A stretch of 64,000 bases of DNA from Capsicum annuum (GCF_002878395.1 NC_061114.1:149393836-149457835); one strand, 5' to 3'; positions 9,821-23,070 are shown, numbered from the stretch's first letter. Numbers and translations are program-made. The notes: generated by a model not told the origin, from the letters alone.

Positions 9821-11931
9821 TTCTATCTAAAATTTTATGTATCTCTCTAAAATATATTTATATAATATCATCTTTACTTAATAGGTCTAGTTTAAATGGT
9901 ATCTTTTATATATTCTCTATTAAGAATTCTTTCTATTAGCAAATATATTATTAAATATTTGTTAGAAAAAATATTTTAGCCTTTTTAATCTATTGATTGT
10001 AGTGCAAATCTTTTCGACTAATTTCGTTCCTTTTCAAAGAAGCACAAAAGTGTCTTAATTAATGCATGAGATATTGATATACATGCCTTTTCATATTTCT
10101 CCTATTTGTCCACCTGACTCTGATTGTATATATGGCAAGTTTCTTTATGGTGTTGCTTAATTTTCCTAGGCAACTTCTCCTGTTCAACTTTTCCTCTCTT
10201 TTTCTATGTAATTCTCTCAAATATTTTATGTTTTTTCTATCTCTTTTTACTCATTGATAATCATTCTAAGATCCTCCCTCTAGTAGCTAGAAAAGTTCTT
10301 GCTTTAAAGGTAAAGGGAAAGGCAGTTCACCGGTTCTTCTAAACTCTAATGTTTGTGACCAAAACCCTTTACCCTCAACTGATTCCTCTAGTTCCTTTTT
10401 GGGTAAGCACTCCTTTGCTTTTGATGTCTATTAAGGTTTCAAGAAAAAGATAAAATTTAACTTTGATTGCTCTCTTAATGTCAAAACTAATTTTTGGAGA
10501 CCTACAAACAAAACCCTCTTTCACTCTCTGAAGGAACTTTCTATGGTTCATGGTATACTTGTAGATCTAGATCTATTGAAATCCCTGCATAGTCATATAA
10601 AACCCCGGTTTGAATTTCAAGAATGGGGTAATATTTTTTCAAATACACCTAAGATTACATATGAACTACTTATCAGATTATTCTCTGATAATCTCCATTC
10701 TATAAGCTCTAGGTGAGCTGTAAACCTTAGTGATGGATAAGCATGTCTACCTTGCCTATACCATGTTTGATACCTGGTTTGATATTAATTGGTCTATTTT
10801 TTCTTCCACCTCCAAAAATCTTTGGCCTTCTAATTTTGATCTCTTTTAAACAAAATAAAAAAACCATTGCTCTTGACAACTCTCACCCCTTATCTTCTAC
10901 TCTCAGCCCAAAGTTTTTGTCATTTGAAATTCATGTTATTGCTCATATTATGGATACTACTACTCTTTCTTGTGCTAGTTCTCTCTCTACTCTATCTCAG
11001 TGATATACTTTTCTTACATATTGTCTTTTCTCTCGGTGTGAGATAAATCTCTCATCTTTCATCATTACTCATATGATAGAAGATTTTCTTGATCCATCTA
11101 GCCTCTCTTATGGGCTAATTATCTCTTGTATCCTGGAAGCTAGCAATATTTCTCTAAAATCTAATCCCTCTGTTGTAGCCAATCAAGGCTACAACTCTAA
11201 GGCTTTTTCCAGTATGGGGTATGTATTGATTGATAATATTTAGGTTTCTAAGTCGGAAGGTGGCTCTACAGGCACTCTCATATCCCAAGTCTAAGTCCTC
11301 CCCTTCTCTTATTTGGAGTTCTTCATCTCTTGATATTTCTATTTTCCTAATTGAGATTGATTTAAAGTTGGAATCTATCAAGAATCTCCTCCTTACCTCG
11401 CACTTTTAACTTAACAAAATTAAAGATTTCAATAAGGAAACAAGCATAGATGTTGTTTGTCTCAGGCTACGATTTGATCAGGTAATCAAGGAGGACACCA
11501 AGATAGTTATCAAGATTCAAACCACCTCTGAATCACTCTCTTCAGTAATCACTAGTAAAATCATGAACCTAAAGGATGCTACTGCTCAGACACTAGCTTA
11601 TTTCTTTTGCGTCAAGGAAATCCCTTGATTGCTCTTTAAACTATGTGATAAGACTCTTTTGTTTTGATTGTATTGGGGCATAAGCCACTGAATGATTTGT
11701 TTTTGTTCTTTTTGTTATGCATACATTATCTTTTGTATTTTATCTTATACTTTCTTTTTGTTTGATTGATGTCAAAGGGAGAGAATACGCTAAGCTATAG
11801 GGTAATATTCAATAGTGCAACAACTCAGTAGGAGTCAACTATGCAAATAAAAAGGGGCACACCCAAAAAAGGAAGGTCAACTATCTCACTTACTTAAATA
11901 ATTTCATCCGTCAAAATGGGGATATTAATAG
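9821..11931 (+). other. post-pol region of copia element A
   Basis: Continues element A to the right of the H insertion. The first 40 bases retain a weak match to the end of copia RNase H (MYLSKIY at about 9844-9864). After that come degenerate stretches with coding-like character, such as KVKGKAVHRF (near 10309-10338), but with no identifiable domain, and a segment 11640-11900 typical of the non-coding part before a copia 3' LTR (ATGTCAAAGGGAGAGAA near 11768). Long post-pol regions, sometimes with an env-like frame, are known in SIRE-type copia elements; assignment to that class is inferred. Confidence 0.45.
11911..11931 (+). other. polypurine-tract region of copia A
   Basis: TCAAAATGGGGATATTAATAG precedes the LTR start at 11932. 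The AAAATGGGGA part is the usual copia plus-strand primer type. Confidence 0.45.
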
Positions 11932-12232
11932 TGTTAAAGTTTTGATGAATGATTTTGTGATTTATTTGCAAGTAGATAGGAAAAGGAGAAGCAGTCAAAA
12001 CTCTATTCAGGACTCAAAAAGAAAGGAAAACATCTCTGCAGATTGAGTTAGTATGTTGTGCATAATTCATAGGTATTGTCCAAATATATCAAAAGGCATT
12101 CAGTACTCAACAGGGAAGAAAAGCATCTCTGTAGCTATTACGGGATTTTGGGCACAATTCATAGATCTTTTCCAAGTATATCAAGAGGCATCCCACTAAA
12201 AGATCTACTACTCTAAATAGGTTGAAGAAAAT
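11932..12232 (+). repeat. 3' LTR of copia A, left segment
   Basis: Starts TGTTAAAGTTTTGATGAA and runs to the insertion point of element D, whose 5-bp duplication AAAAT is 12228-12232. The LTR resumes at 32103. Repeated GAAA..CATCTCTG and TATATCAARAGGCAT motifs are visible at 12029-12110 and 12117-12192. No matching 5' LTR lies in the window. Confidence 0.65.
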
Positions 12233-14976
12233 TGTAGTGATTATATTTTTGGTGATTTTAGAAAATATTTACTTTTGTTGATTTGAACATTCTACCCCTC
12301 TCTGTGGTTGCGTTATGGCATATATGGGATATTGGGATAATTGACATTGTTTTCAATGTATTTTGGTGTTATTTGTGTAATTTTGTGATTTTTCATGGTT
12401 TGAAAAGCCTTATAGTTAACTTAGGTCAAGATTTATTGATCTGTGCATCGAATGGAAAAATGAACTGTGTCAGCAGACTCGGCGCAGTCTGTAACATCGA
12501 TTTTAGGATGATAAAATGGTTGGTGTGATTTTATGACATTTATATCTCATTTTGATCCTCGATTGAAAAGTTATAACATCGGGTTTCAGAGATCAAGTTT
12601 TTGAAAATGACATTTTTTGATACTTTAATATCGCCATTGGATCTGGTATCCAATTTGGATTAGTAACGAGATTTGTTCGATTTTATAGTTTTTAGATTCC
12701 ATTTCGACCTTGATTCTAAATAGAGTTACTAAAGTCCTGGGTCAATTTTTGATAATGACATTTTTCTTAAATTTCATGATTCCATTGGATCCAGAACATG
12801 TTTTACTATCAAATTTCACTGTTGGGTTATGTTCATAAGATTTTGCGGTCAAAAATAAGTTTTTGAAATTATTGGTGCTGGTGTTATCGAGTAAGCAAAC
12901 TTTTAGTAGTGTAAGAAACATTTTGACCCTTTGACCAGATCACATAAGCAAACCATTACTGAGTATAAGATCCCAAATTCATATTTTTGATATTTCGGAT
13001 CTAGAAAGCTCAAATTTTGATGATTTTTGATGCGTTTTCTCATACAATCATTGTCTAGCTATTTAAACTCTATTTTCCCCATTTACAAAGAACTTAGTTA
13101 TTTTTTTGTGATTTCTACCCAAGGGGGTTTTCTAGATTTATTTCATGGGTAAGTTCCTAATCTTATGATTATCATTTTTCTCTCAATTTTATCTTCTGAA
13201 AAATTTTAAATTCTTGATTTTTAAAATGAGTTTTGGGGATTTTGTCGGTAAAGCTTGAAAATGATTTTTCTTAGATTTGAACCTTGTTTTTCACTCCTTT
13301 TTGCATGGGTTTTCAGTTGTAGACTCCTATGAGTATGAGGAACATATTTCTAAAATAAAATTATAATTTTACCCTTTTTAAAAAACTTGTTTTGGGAATC
13401 CGTTTTGATTCCAACCCAAAAATAGGTAATGTGGATATCGTTGGATTTCTTTTGATGTGTAGATTTTGTATTTGTATATTTTAATTGATTTTGGATTCGT
13501 TCGTGAGGGAAAATCTCTAGAGTGAAGGCTTTCTGGATGGGTTTTGGCATTCTAGGTAGGTTATGGCTTAACTTTCTTCAGACTGAGTTTGGTCATTAAT
13601 ACTAATGTAAAAGTTTGTTATGGGTATAGGGTTGTATCATGAAAATTATATTTAGGTGATTTATGCACTCGTATTGGGGGCTACGTGTATAATATTTGGT
13701 GGTTTTGTGATATTATTTGTTTGTGTGACCGTGCGAGGTCTTATATGATGTCGTTGGCCTAGTATTGATATGTGATTGTTTGGTTACACTTTTTTTAGTG
13801 GTAAAAGCCTAGATTTTAGGACTTATGTGGTATCAATTATCTTTTCTTGCATGTTTCTCTGGATGGTTTTTCTGGATTAATTTGGATCATGGATGGTTAT
13901 TGATTTGAGTGAATTTTTGACTCACATGACTAGTAAATTGGCTGGATATTGGATATTGTCATTTTAGTTGGTTGATAGAATTACATCCTCATATCATATT
14001 CATTCATGAAACATTGGTACCACAGTGAAAAAACTGAAAATATTTTTTTTTTCTGATAGAAAATGTGACATCTTAAAAACCCTTTACTGTGTATGTGTCG
14101 GAGAGAACATATGGACATTTCTAATGCATATTAGTTATATACGAGTTGATGAACCCCCCATGTATCCTACATCAGGAAAATTTAGCTTTATAGGTATATA
14201 CAGAGGTTGCGCGACGACCACGTACATCACTTCATCATCATCTTTATTGCACTTCATATATTATGCTTATGCTGTGATCGTAATTCTGTATTTGACTTGA
14301 TATCTATCCATCTATTCTATCTTTCTATACTTATATTGATGTACTTGTATGTTTGTTCTTTTTCCCCTACATGTATTTTTTACAGGTATGTATACTAGAA
14401 CTACTAGTAGAGACAGTATGGGCAACCGTTCGGGACATTTTGTAATTGTAGGTGACGTGCCTATGGTTTGTGTTTAAATGCTTTATTTTCTACTTTACTC
14501 AGTCAGCCTATAATACCTATTGAGCACAAGTGGACCGTACTCATCCCTAAGCCCTTTTATTACAGATCCAGGTATGAATGTGCAACACAAATAGCTGATT
14601 TGGGCAACTTTTGGAGCATTCAAGGTGGATGCGTCCTATGATTTAGGAGTTGGCCTACTAACTCTTCCTATATATTACATGTCCTATTTTATATTCAAAG
14701 ATAGAGTCTTGATCCTTTTTGAACTCTTATTGTATCTTTTGACATTCGAGATATATTTAGTAGTTCTTACACTATGACACTAGGTTTTGGGTTTCGGTTT
14801 GATATCTGTTATTATATTTCTGTTATTATCATGTTTGTGTGTCTTGGCTTTACTCAGAAACCTTGTCTTAGGTTTGGTATTGATTTCCCTTGCTATATCA
14901 GTTTGGGTGATAGGCTTACTTGTTAAGTCTTATCGCGACAAGTATCTTCATGAACCTTAGTTTTTGGATCATGACA
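12233..14976 (+). repeat. 5' LTR of element D
   Basis: Begins TGTAGTGATT and ends GGATCATGACA. The last 380 bp align with 31716-32097. Contains a degenerate tandem repeat at 12540-12860 and a small perfect inverted repeat CAGACT-cggcgc-AGTCTG at about 12474-12491. Short open frames in it are not genes. Confidence 0.85.
12540..12860 (+). repeat. degenerate tandem repeat inside the D LTR
   Basis: Two copies of a roughly 150-bp unit share TTTGAWAATGACATTTTT (12598 and 12750) and CCATTGGATC (12634 and 12783). The second LTR has lost this part, so the duplication cannot be dated. Confidence 0.5.
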
Positions 14977-14979
14977 AAT

Positions 14980-14993
14980 TGGTATCAGAGCCA
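14980..14993 (+). other. primer-binding site of D (initiator tRNA-Met type)
   Basis: TGGTATCAGAGCCA three bases after the LTR end, the usual plant gypsy and copia priming site. Confidence 0.85.
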
Positions 14994-15003
14994 GGTTCAT
15001 TGG

Positions 15004-17162
15004 TGACATGACCCAAACCAAGGCCTAGTCGTGTCGGGTGCCTCAGGCCCAATCGGGACTAGAGACCACCCCTAATACCCAATCATAACCACCCTACACC
15101 TGATGTCGAATGAATTCTGAGTATTTAACATAACAAGATGGAATAATCATAAATCAAATATAGACAGTGTCAGCCCCAATATCAATACCAATGCCAAGGC
15201 TGACACCAATACCGACACCGCCCATACCAACCTAAAGTAGTATCACAATGCCTTTATCCAAAATCAAAACAATATCTGGTTGGGATATGCCCCCGACCAT
15301 AGCCAAAAACCAATATCCAAGAAATAAATAAAAGTATGAAAAGATATCCATAGAATGAATTGGAGTCTTCTGGAGTATGAAAGCTCACTACTTCAATCTG
15401 ACACAAATGCTGCCCCCGAATCCAATCACTGAGTAGGAGAAGTAGTACGGCCAGTTCCTGCATCGCGTGGAGATACAGTGCTCAAATATGGGTTAGCGGA
15501 TGAATGATAGCATGTACTCAGGAGTAAGGATAAAATAATGCCAACATTTAAAATTAAGTAAATAACCATATGCAATCACATCCATACACACACACATATA
15601 TATAAAATCCATGTTGGGAAAGGGAATTGGGTTTAGCATGCATTTAAATCTTTAACCAGGGCTGTGTATCTTGATCGTCCTAAGACCACCCATGGGTTAT
15701 GTGGGTCCATTGTTACCAACTAAACGGGCCCCAATGCATGTTTCTGGACAAACTAAAGATATCATAGGGGTCGGGGATTCCCGTGTACCCTTCTCCCTCC
15801 ATGATACACATATACAAGTATAACTTAGGGGATTCCCGTGTACCTCACAAGTATATGGTGACCATGACCAACCCTCATGTCGGCAAACATGAGTTTCCAA
15901 TGTCTGACCATTGGACTCACACCTTCATGGTTAGCTATCACAACCCGCCATTATTTCCCAATAAAAACCATTAACATACAACCAAATCACCAATTCCATG
16001 TGCTAATTACCAAGGCATTATGTAGTGGTATTGTCGTACCAACAATAGCTTGCAAGCAAAGTCATTAGCCAACACTTAGGGGATTCCCATGTACCCCACA
16101 TGATTTCCAATTTATCAAAACCATGGCTACCAAGGCCTTACCAAATCATTTAAAACTATTTAAACCAATTTAGGTTCCATTAACATATTATCCCAATGCA
16201 ATAGTTTCAATAAAGTCAAACCATGTGACAACCATTTTCATTGGCATTTTAACAAACATGTTGAGGGCATATAGTTTCGCAAAACCAAAAACAAGTACCA
16301 ATTTACCATTCCCATGCAACCACATGTTCAAACCACAATTATAATATGAAAAACCATAAATAAAGCATGGGAAAGCAATAACTAGCCATTTACAACCAGA
16401 ACCCCCAATATATAATTCAAAACCAAACAATACCCATAATTAAATCATGAAAACCATCCATAAAAACATGAATTTAGTTGAAATAACAATGAGGGATGAG
16501 TAAAATGCCTTAGTTACCAACAAAGACAGAGAGATCTACTCTTAAAAGCCCCTAATTGAATCACCTTGATTAAACCCTAGCCTCTTTCTTGAACTAAAAT
16601 CTTGGGAGAGATTGGGGAGTGTTTAAAGTATTTTTTATTAAGAATACTAGGGTAAATGATGTCCTAAAAGTGTTTTAAGTCAGGGGGTAAAAAGAGGTTA
16701 AGAGGAGGAAATGTCCATAATACACCCAACTTAAACTGTAAAAATCACCACGGGAGGGTACGACTCCCTCCTTAACTCGTACACACAACATACGAGTAGT
16801 ACCCACCACTCTTACCCTAGATAGAATGTTGGATATCACACATTTTCTACCATATAACTCCCCTTGCCTAAGTAGTACCCATACCATACCCTAGTACCCT
16901 CAACCGTATCCAAGATAGAATCAAAGAGGTTGGACACTAGACAACCTATGAATTGGACTATACCATTCATACCATCTCCATACGGCTCGTATGAAGTCTA
17001 GTCATACCTATGATAGTACATGATCAAGAACACACTACTTAACAAATGACTTGGGCCCCCTAGGTCATACCCACATCATACGACTAATAAGCCTAGGTCG
17101 TATTATATCCAGAGAGTTCAAAACCCAATAAATTTCTAAAGATCAAGACCCAGGGTGTTTCA
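15004..17162 (-). repeat. 3' LTR of B
   Basis: 2.16 kb, bounded by TGACATGACC on the plus strand and GGGTGTTTCA. Similar to 25068-26665 plus 28967-29510 in the same orientation, and to the G LTRs in reverse. A short (CA)/(TA) microsatellite lies at 15590-15604. The minus-strand U3 (16700-17160) is dense in ACGAGT/CGTAC motifs. Confidence 0.87.
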
Positions 17163-17175
17163 ATTCTCCCCTACT
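17163..17175 (-). other. polypurine tract of B
   Basis: The minus strand reads AGTAGGGGAGAAT immediately before the LTR, matching the GTGGGGGAGAC tract of G at 51501-51511. Confidence 0.65.
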
Positions 17176-17368
17176 TGGATCATTAGTCCTCGAATGATGG
17201 AACGAGGCAGTACAAGTACAATTTAAATCCAACATCCCCTACTCTGACCTTTAACTAAGTTAGAAAACAAAGGTGCAAGAAAGTCAATCTTTCCTTTACC
17301 AAAATTTGAAAACAAAAGTATCATAAAGAACACATATCTTCTGCACGAATTTCCAAAGTAGAAAACAA

Positions 17369-18388
17369 GAATGGATACTTAGACTTCATGTTCTCTTCCA
17401 CTTCCCAAGTATCTTCTTCAACCTTGTGGTTCTTCTAAAGAACCTTGATCGAAGCTACATCCTTGGTCCGGAACCGACAAACCTACCGATCCATGATCTC
17501 AAATAGGACCTCTTTATAAGACAAGGAATTCAAAATACCAATACCTTGACAGGCATAATTTGAGATGGATCACCCATACACTTTCTCAACATAGAAAAGT
17601 GGAACACCAGATTGATAAAGCTCAAACTAGAAGGTAACTCACGATCAACCCTTCTTTAAATTGAGTATGGATAAACATACTGGTTACTGAGCTTCCTCTT
17701 CTTACCAAATCATATCACTCCCTTCATGGGATATACCGTCAATAACACCCTATCCCCAACCTCAAACTCTAACTATTTTTGCCTCACATTTGCATAGGAC
17801 TTTTGGAAACTTTGGGCAACCTTAAGTCTATCCCAAATCATCTTCACCTTCTCCATGGCTTGGTGAACCAATTCTAAGTCAAATGTCTCTTCCTTACAAA
17901 CCTCAGACCAACTAATAGGACACCTATACTTTCTGTCATACAACACTTCAAACGGAGCAATCCCAATGCTAAAGTGGTGGCTATTATTATAAGAAAACTC
18001 CACAAGGGGTAAATGTTCAACCCAACTACCACCATAGTCAATCACGCGCATGAAGCATATCTTCCAATATTTGAATAGTCTTTTCTGCTTGCCCATCTGA
18101 CTACGGGTGGAAAGAAACACTTAGACTATCCTTAGTCCCTAAGCCTTTCTAAAATGACTGCCAAAAGTGAGATAAAAACTACGTACCGTGATCAGAAATA
18201 ATGGAAACAGGCATCCCATGCAACTTCACAATCTCATGAAGATACAAACTTACATAATCCTCAACCGAGAAATTAGTTCTCACTGTCAAAAAGTGAGCCA
18301 AATTTGTCATCCTATCCATGATAAACCAAACCAAATCAAAATGATTCTGAGATCGAGAAAGATCGATAACAAAATCCATGTTGATCAC
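17369..18388 (-). pseudogene. integrase core and chromodomain remnant of B
   Basis: Reading down from 18388: MINMDFVIDLSRS gives the first catalytic aspartate of the DDE triad, SIISDHGT (ending 18179) the second. After a frameshift the catalytic-glutamate region is eroded, then VIDYGGSWVEHLPLVEFSYN and AMEKVKMIWDRLKVAQS (18060-17800) are clear. Further down come GDRV, the S-x-x-F-x-x-S-M-L-R-K-C block, and a chromodomain end with NHKVEEDTWEVEENM (about 17400-17445). Chromodomains tether chromovirus integrases to histone-marked chromatin. Several stops and frameshifts inactivate it; both catalytic aspartates are still encoded. Confidence 0.85.
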
Positions 18389-18399
18389 TTCCCATTTTC

Positions 18400-18700
18400 A
18401 GTCTAGCAACTCAATTTCTCGATGTAATCCTCTGGGCCTTATGTGCTCAAATTTCACTTATTGATAGACCATACATTTATCCATAATGTTGGCTATATTT
18501 CTCTTCATATTTTTTCACCAGTACATCTTCTTGAGGTCATGATATATTTTCATCTATCTAGGATAAATGACATAGTGTGACTTATATGCCTCAACCTAGA
18601 TCCTATCTCGTAAACCATAAAAGTCGGGAACATATAATATCTTTTGGTATCACAGGATACCGTCACTACAAATCTCAAAGGCTATTACCTTCTACCTACT
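18400..18700 (-). other. integrase N-terminal zone of B, heavily eroded
   Basis: Lies between RNase H and the integrase core. Scattered minus-strand matches are consistent with the HHCC zinc-binding segment (a C-x-x-C-like region near 18450-18530) but no continuous frame survives. Confidence 0.4.
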
Positions 18701-18976
18701 AATATCTCCCTTGATTCTCATCAACACTGGATCTAACACTTGTTTATCCCTAATGTCAGCACCAAGAGATGACTATGCTACTTTCTGAATGAATACACCA
18801 CCATATCGGAGTCCAAGATATAAACTCCAAGATTAGCCAAACGGTGAATGTCCTTTACCAACTCTTGCTTCTCCTTATCCACATAAACTAGACTCCCCAT
18901 GGATAACCTTCTAAGAGCATCAGCAATTATACTAGCTTTACTTGGATGGTAGTCAAGACTCATGTCATGAGGAATT
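18700..18976 (-). pseudogene. C-terminal RNase H / connection fragment of B
   Basis: Minus-strand frame 19008-18778, of which the part up to 18976 belongs to B, reads DMSLDYHPSKASIIADALRR and then LSMGSLVYVDKEKQELVKD. This is the Y-H-P-G-K-A-N-V-V-A-D-A-L-S-R block at the end of gypsy RNase H. The frame upstream of it is contributed by the inserted LTR of C. Confidence 0.8.
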
Positions 18977-19627
18977 TTATACAAGCATAAATTTCTTATG
19001 GATTGCAAGGACTTCTCAAAGGACCAAGCTTCAGAATTGGCAAGTGTTCGAAGCCTCTCAAAGACTCGTCGAGTTGAAGAAGGAGAAGGGGAACCATTAC
19101 ACTTAAGAGGTGCCTCAATTGAAGGTCAAGATGGACTTTGCACACTATAATTTGACACCTAAGAGGCACCCCATTTCCCTTTATTCATTAAGGATGTTTT
19201 TGACATTTGTTATGTAATAGTATAAATAGACACTTGGACTTGTATTTTGGGTAGTTTTGACATATTGAGAATACTCTTTTATATTGTAATTTAATTTTTC
19301 TTTAGATTATAGAAATCCAAAACTTGAGCGTTTTATGCAAGTGAGGTGTTCTTCACTTGTGTTGAACATTTGGCAAGAAAGATGTGGTTTAGGAGTGTGA
19401 ATTCGTTAGGTCCACCTAAGAGTAAGGTTTAGTATAATGTTGGTGAGGTGTGTTTGAATGTTTGATACACATTCTTTTGCTAATAATTGGTATTAGTGAG
19501 GGTTTGATTACCTATCCTTTTCATTTAATGCATTTCTTCTTCATCTTCTTTCTTCAATGTGTTGTTTTCCTTGTCTTGTTCAAGTTTAGTTGCTGATTTT
19601 TGAATTTCCTAGTTAGATTTCGTATCA
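18977..19627 (+). repeat. 5' LTR of C
   Basis: The start has decayed from TGATACAAGC to TTATACAAGC; it ends CGTATCA. A TATAAATA box lies at 19221-19228, with CT-rich sequence downstream. Confidence 0.87.
19221..19228 (+). promoter_or_regulatory. TATA box of C 5' LTR
   Basis: TATAAATA, conserved at 24289-24296 in the 3' LTR. Confidence 0.6.
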
Positions 19628-19629
19628 TT

Positions 19630-19641
19630 TGGTATCAGAGA
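19630..19641 (+). other. primer-binding site of C
   Basis: TGGTATCAGAGA starts two bases after the LTR; initiator-Met type. Confidence 0.8.
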
Positions 19642-20880
19642 CTTGCTTAGGGTTATTCCCACAACTCTAATTCTTGGTTTTAGTTTTCTTATTAGGAAAA
19701 TCTCACCAAAAAAAGAGTCAAATCCAAAGAAAAATCACAAAAAATGATGTTTAGTAGTGTTTTGTAGTTGATCCATGTTTTGAAAGTTAGATCTACTCAT
19801 TTTTATTGAGTTTTGTTGGTTTCAAGTGATAGATCCTTGCTCCCTAGAACCTAAGAAGTCTATATTTACTTTTGGAATAATATTTAGTTGAATTTGAACT
19901 AAGACCTCCATGGTTATGGTGTTTTGAAGCTTCAAGAGGCTAGATCCGTGTGGATTTTGTGTTGTGAAGGTTGATTGATTGTAATTTATTATTATTTGAG
20001 CTCATCTTGGCCTAAGGAACCTAAATCCATAAGAAATTTTAAATTTGGGGTTCATTTGATTAGGGGTCAAATTTTGGTCAACTTTGAATATTCATCTCAT
20101 TCTTCAATCTTCATCAAATCTTATTGGAGAAGAATATTCAAAAGGTGTATTTTATCCAAAAAGAGGAGGAAAGAGAGTGTCCTTGGTTTTTGTACAAGAA
20201 TATTCCTTAGCATAATCCTAATCATCCAAAAGAAAGAAGAGACAAAGGAATAATCAAAGTACAAAATCAAGTACAATCTAAGTACAAAGGGGGACCATTG
20301 TTTTTGAATTCAAATTGGAGCTTGAAAAGGGCTCCAAAACTTGTTAATTTCCCCCTCAAATCATCATCCTTCTTCCCTGAGGGTGTGTTAGGCCGAGAGT
20401 TAATATTTTAGGATTAAAAATTTTTGGAAGCTCAACGTCTGATCCAATAGTGCCACATCATCAAGTGTAAAAGCCAAATCAAGTTCTAAGTACATTTTCT
20501 TAGTTTCTCATTTTTTATTCTAGTTTCTTGTATGTTAATTCTATCACTAATTAACAAACTAGTAAGTGCCAACTAGGTTGGTAATTAGTTTAGAGTTCAT
20601 TTGTTTTGTGTCTTTGGTTTTTGTGTGCTTTTCTCATTTTTAAGTCGTAGTAACTTGTTGGTTCAAGTCTGAACAACATTTTTACTTAAGTCAAATCAAA
20701 CAAAAATTGATTCTGGGCCAAAGTAGATTCACCTCTCATTCATTTGCCAAGTATTTCCAAGTTTTCAACACTTGTGAGAGCAAGTGTGAGGTAAGAAATG
20801 AGTGTGAGAGTGGTGAGGTTTATTGAACTAACTTGTTTATTCATTTTATAGGTTTTGCTTATTTGATAGGTACATTGAGC
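19642..20880 (+). other. long 5' leader of C
   Basis: 1.2 kb between primer site and gag start, with no protein signature. Contains the TTTTTGTGTGCTTTTCT type motif (about 20616-20635), also found in reverse in the leader of F near 35890. Purine-rich AAAGAGGAGGAAAGAGA near 20158 is notable. The open frame 19975-20253 is not supported. Confidence 0.55.
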
Positions 20881-22448
20881 ATGGAACCCAAAGGTTCAAG
20901 TGCTCCTCCACTTGGAAATGATTTCTTGGGAGTCTTGTTGGCTCGGTTTGATGTCTTGTCCCATGACTTGAAGGGTGAGATGGAAATTATGAGAGGAGAC
21001 TTGGGATCTTTGAAGGATGAAGTGTCCACCATTAGTGGAAGGCTTGATTGTGTTGAAAGTAGAAGGAACTCACGACCCTTTACTCCTAATCCTTACCATG
21101 TGTCTTCAAGTGTTCAAGCCAACAATTCCTCCAAGACAATGACACCTGAAACTCTCCACCAAATGTTTTACACTTCACCACCACCCCAAAACCAAGTCCA
21201 AACACCCCCAAACCGAAATGTTCAAAGACCACTACATCCTCAAATGAGCCAAGTCCAACAAGAAGGACTTGGAACCCAAACTCCACCACCAAATCCGAAT
21301 CTTCAAGCACCAAATCCCTTTGACAAAATATCAAATCCGAACAACCAAATGCCAAATCCACTAGACCAAAGTCCCCCTCCATAAAACTAAATACCTCCAC
21401 AAAATGCTAACTACCAAATGCCAAATCCCATTAACCAAAGACCTTACCCTCCACCACATCCAATGCCAAAAGTACAAGTTCCAAATAACCAAAGGCCTTA
21501 TAAACCTCCACAAAGACCCAAAAACCGAAACTACCTAATCCAAAATAAAGACTATGGTGTAGGGGAACAAGAAGGTTATGATTTTCCTAATGATGACTAT
21601 TTGTTTGAGAAAGAAACAAGGGAAAGGTATGATCAAAGAGGACCTTTTGAGAGAATCTGAGGACAAGAGGCATGACATGGCCATGGTAATCATCTTGGAA
21701 ACTGAGACATCGGCATCAATTCAATCAAGGTTGGCATTCCAATTTTCAAAAGTGAGAGTGATCCGGAAGTGTACTTAGCTTGGGAGTCTTCTTGTGAAAA
21801 GATTTTCCAAGTGAATGACCTTTCCGAAGAGAAGAAAAGTTGTTATGCCATTGCTCAGTTTAAAAAATATACAAATACATGGTGGAACTATACTAAGAGG
21901 TTCGATAATGTGTTGATTGGTGGCCAACCACCCCCTTAAGAGATGTTGAAGAGATTAATGATAGAGAGGTATGTTCCAGAATAATATAGATAGGAGCTTC
22001 TTGTCAAACTCTACAACTTGAGGCAAGGAAGAAAGAGTGTCATGGCCTATTATGATGAATTCTAATAACTCCTTTTGAAACTTGATTATAGAGAGGAAGA
22101 AGTCTATCATGACATCATTCATTTTAAGGTGGGATTGAACAAAGACATCTCTTCTCATATGACTCTTCATAAGTTTGAAACCGTGGTTGAAGACTTTCAA
22201 GCAGCTATGGAAATTGAGAAACAAAATAAGGAGATATACAAGCCAAAGGGTCACAACACTCCTATGGGTTGGTCCAAGGAAAGTGACATGGTTTTGACAT
22301 TTATAGCTCCTCCTCAAGCTGTAACCAAGACTGCCCAACACCATCCTCTAAATTTTGAAGGCAAACCAACTTCTACTTCTTATTCTAAAGGTCTACAATG
22401 TTTCAAGTGTCAAGGTTGGGGTCATAGGGCAAGTGAGTGTCCTACCTA
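20881..22448 (+). pseudogene. gag pseudogene of C
   Basis: The chosen start is ATG 20881 (MEPKGSSAPPLG). An upstream in-frame ATG at 20833 exists, but its codons look like leader. Residues 1-70 form a short charged coil region; residues 90-230 are a proline/asparagine-rich linker with PNPxDQ-like repeats, broken by a stop at 21382 and a frameshift before 21700. The capsid-type gag core follows (VYLAWESSCEKIF, TWWNYTKRF, about 21770-22080). A zinc knuckle C-F-K-C-Q-G-W-G-H-R-A-S-E-C is intact at 22399-22440. Stops at 21938-21940 and near 22063 confirm it is dead. The role (particle assembly, RNA binding) is known for the family. Confidence 0.85.
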
Positions 22449-22587
22449 ACATAATGTGATCCTAAAGGAGGGGAAGTTGTACTATCTTGGGGAAAAGTTT
22501 GAGTTGGAAATTGAGGGGAATGATTACAACTCTCAAGATGGAGAGTGTGTAGAACCTAAAACTTAAGGTGAGGGTAGTGAAAAAGAT

Positions 22588-23070
22588 GTGTTGCCTTGTA
22601 AAGGGGGATGTGATGTCCCTAGTTATGTGGTTAGAAGGACTTTATTTAGTAAGGTCTTGGATGATCAAAGAGAGAACCTCTTTCATACCATGTGCCTTAT
22701 TATAGGAAGTGTAAGTTCAATGATCATAGATAGTGGGATTTATGTGAACATTGCTAGTGTCACCTTGGTTGACCACTTGAAACTATCCACTACCCCTCAC
22801 TTGAATCCATTCAAGCTTCAATAGTTAAATAAGTGTGGTGTATTGAAGGTTAATCAATAATGTATGATAAGATTCAAGGTAGGAAATTATCATGATAAAG
22901 TGTTATGTGATGTAATACCTATACAAGCATGTCATATATTATTGGGAAAACCTTTGCAATTTGATAGGCACACTATACATGATGGAAGGTCTAATAGGTA
23001 CACCTTTGAGCATAGTGGCCAAAAGTTCACTCTTCTCCCTATTCCACCATCCAGTATGAATGAATTCTAA
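22588..23070 (+). pseudogene. retropepsin pseudogene of C
   Basis: A single frame with two stops (22822-22824 and 22858-22860), at positions where W and Q/K are usual. The catalytic triad D-S-G is present in SMIIDSGIYVNIAS (about 22717-22758), and the second block reads LCDVIPIQACHILLGKPLQF. The final 30 codons match the downstream part seen in plant gypsy gag-pro proteins. In autonomous relatives RT follows within about 100 codons; here it does not. Confidence 0.82.

Noticed and set aside
21086..21400. 104-codon minus-strand frame
   Set aside because: Antisense shadow of the proline-rich linker of C gag.
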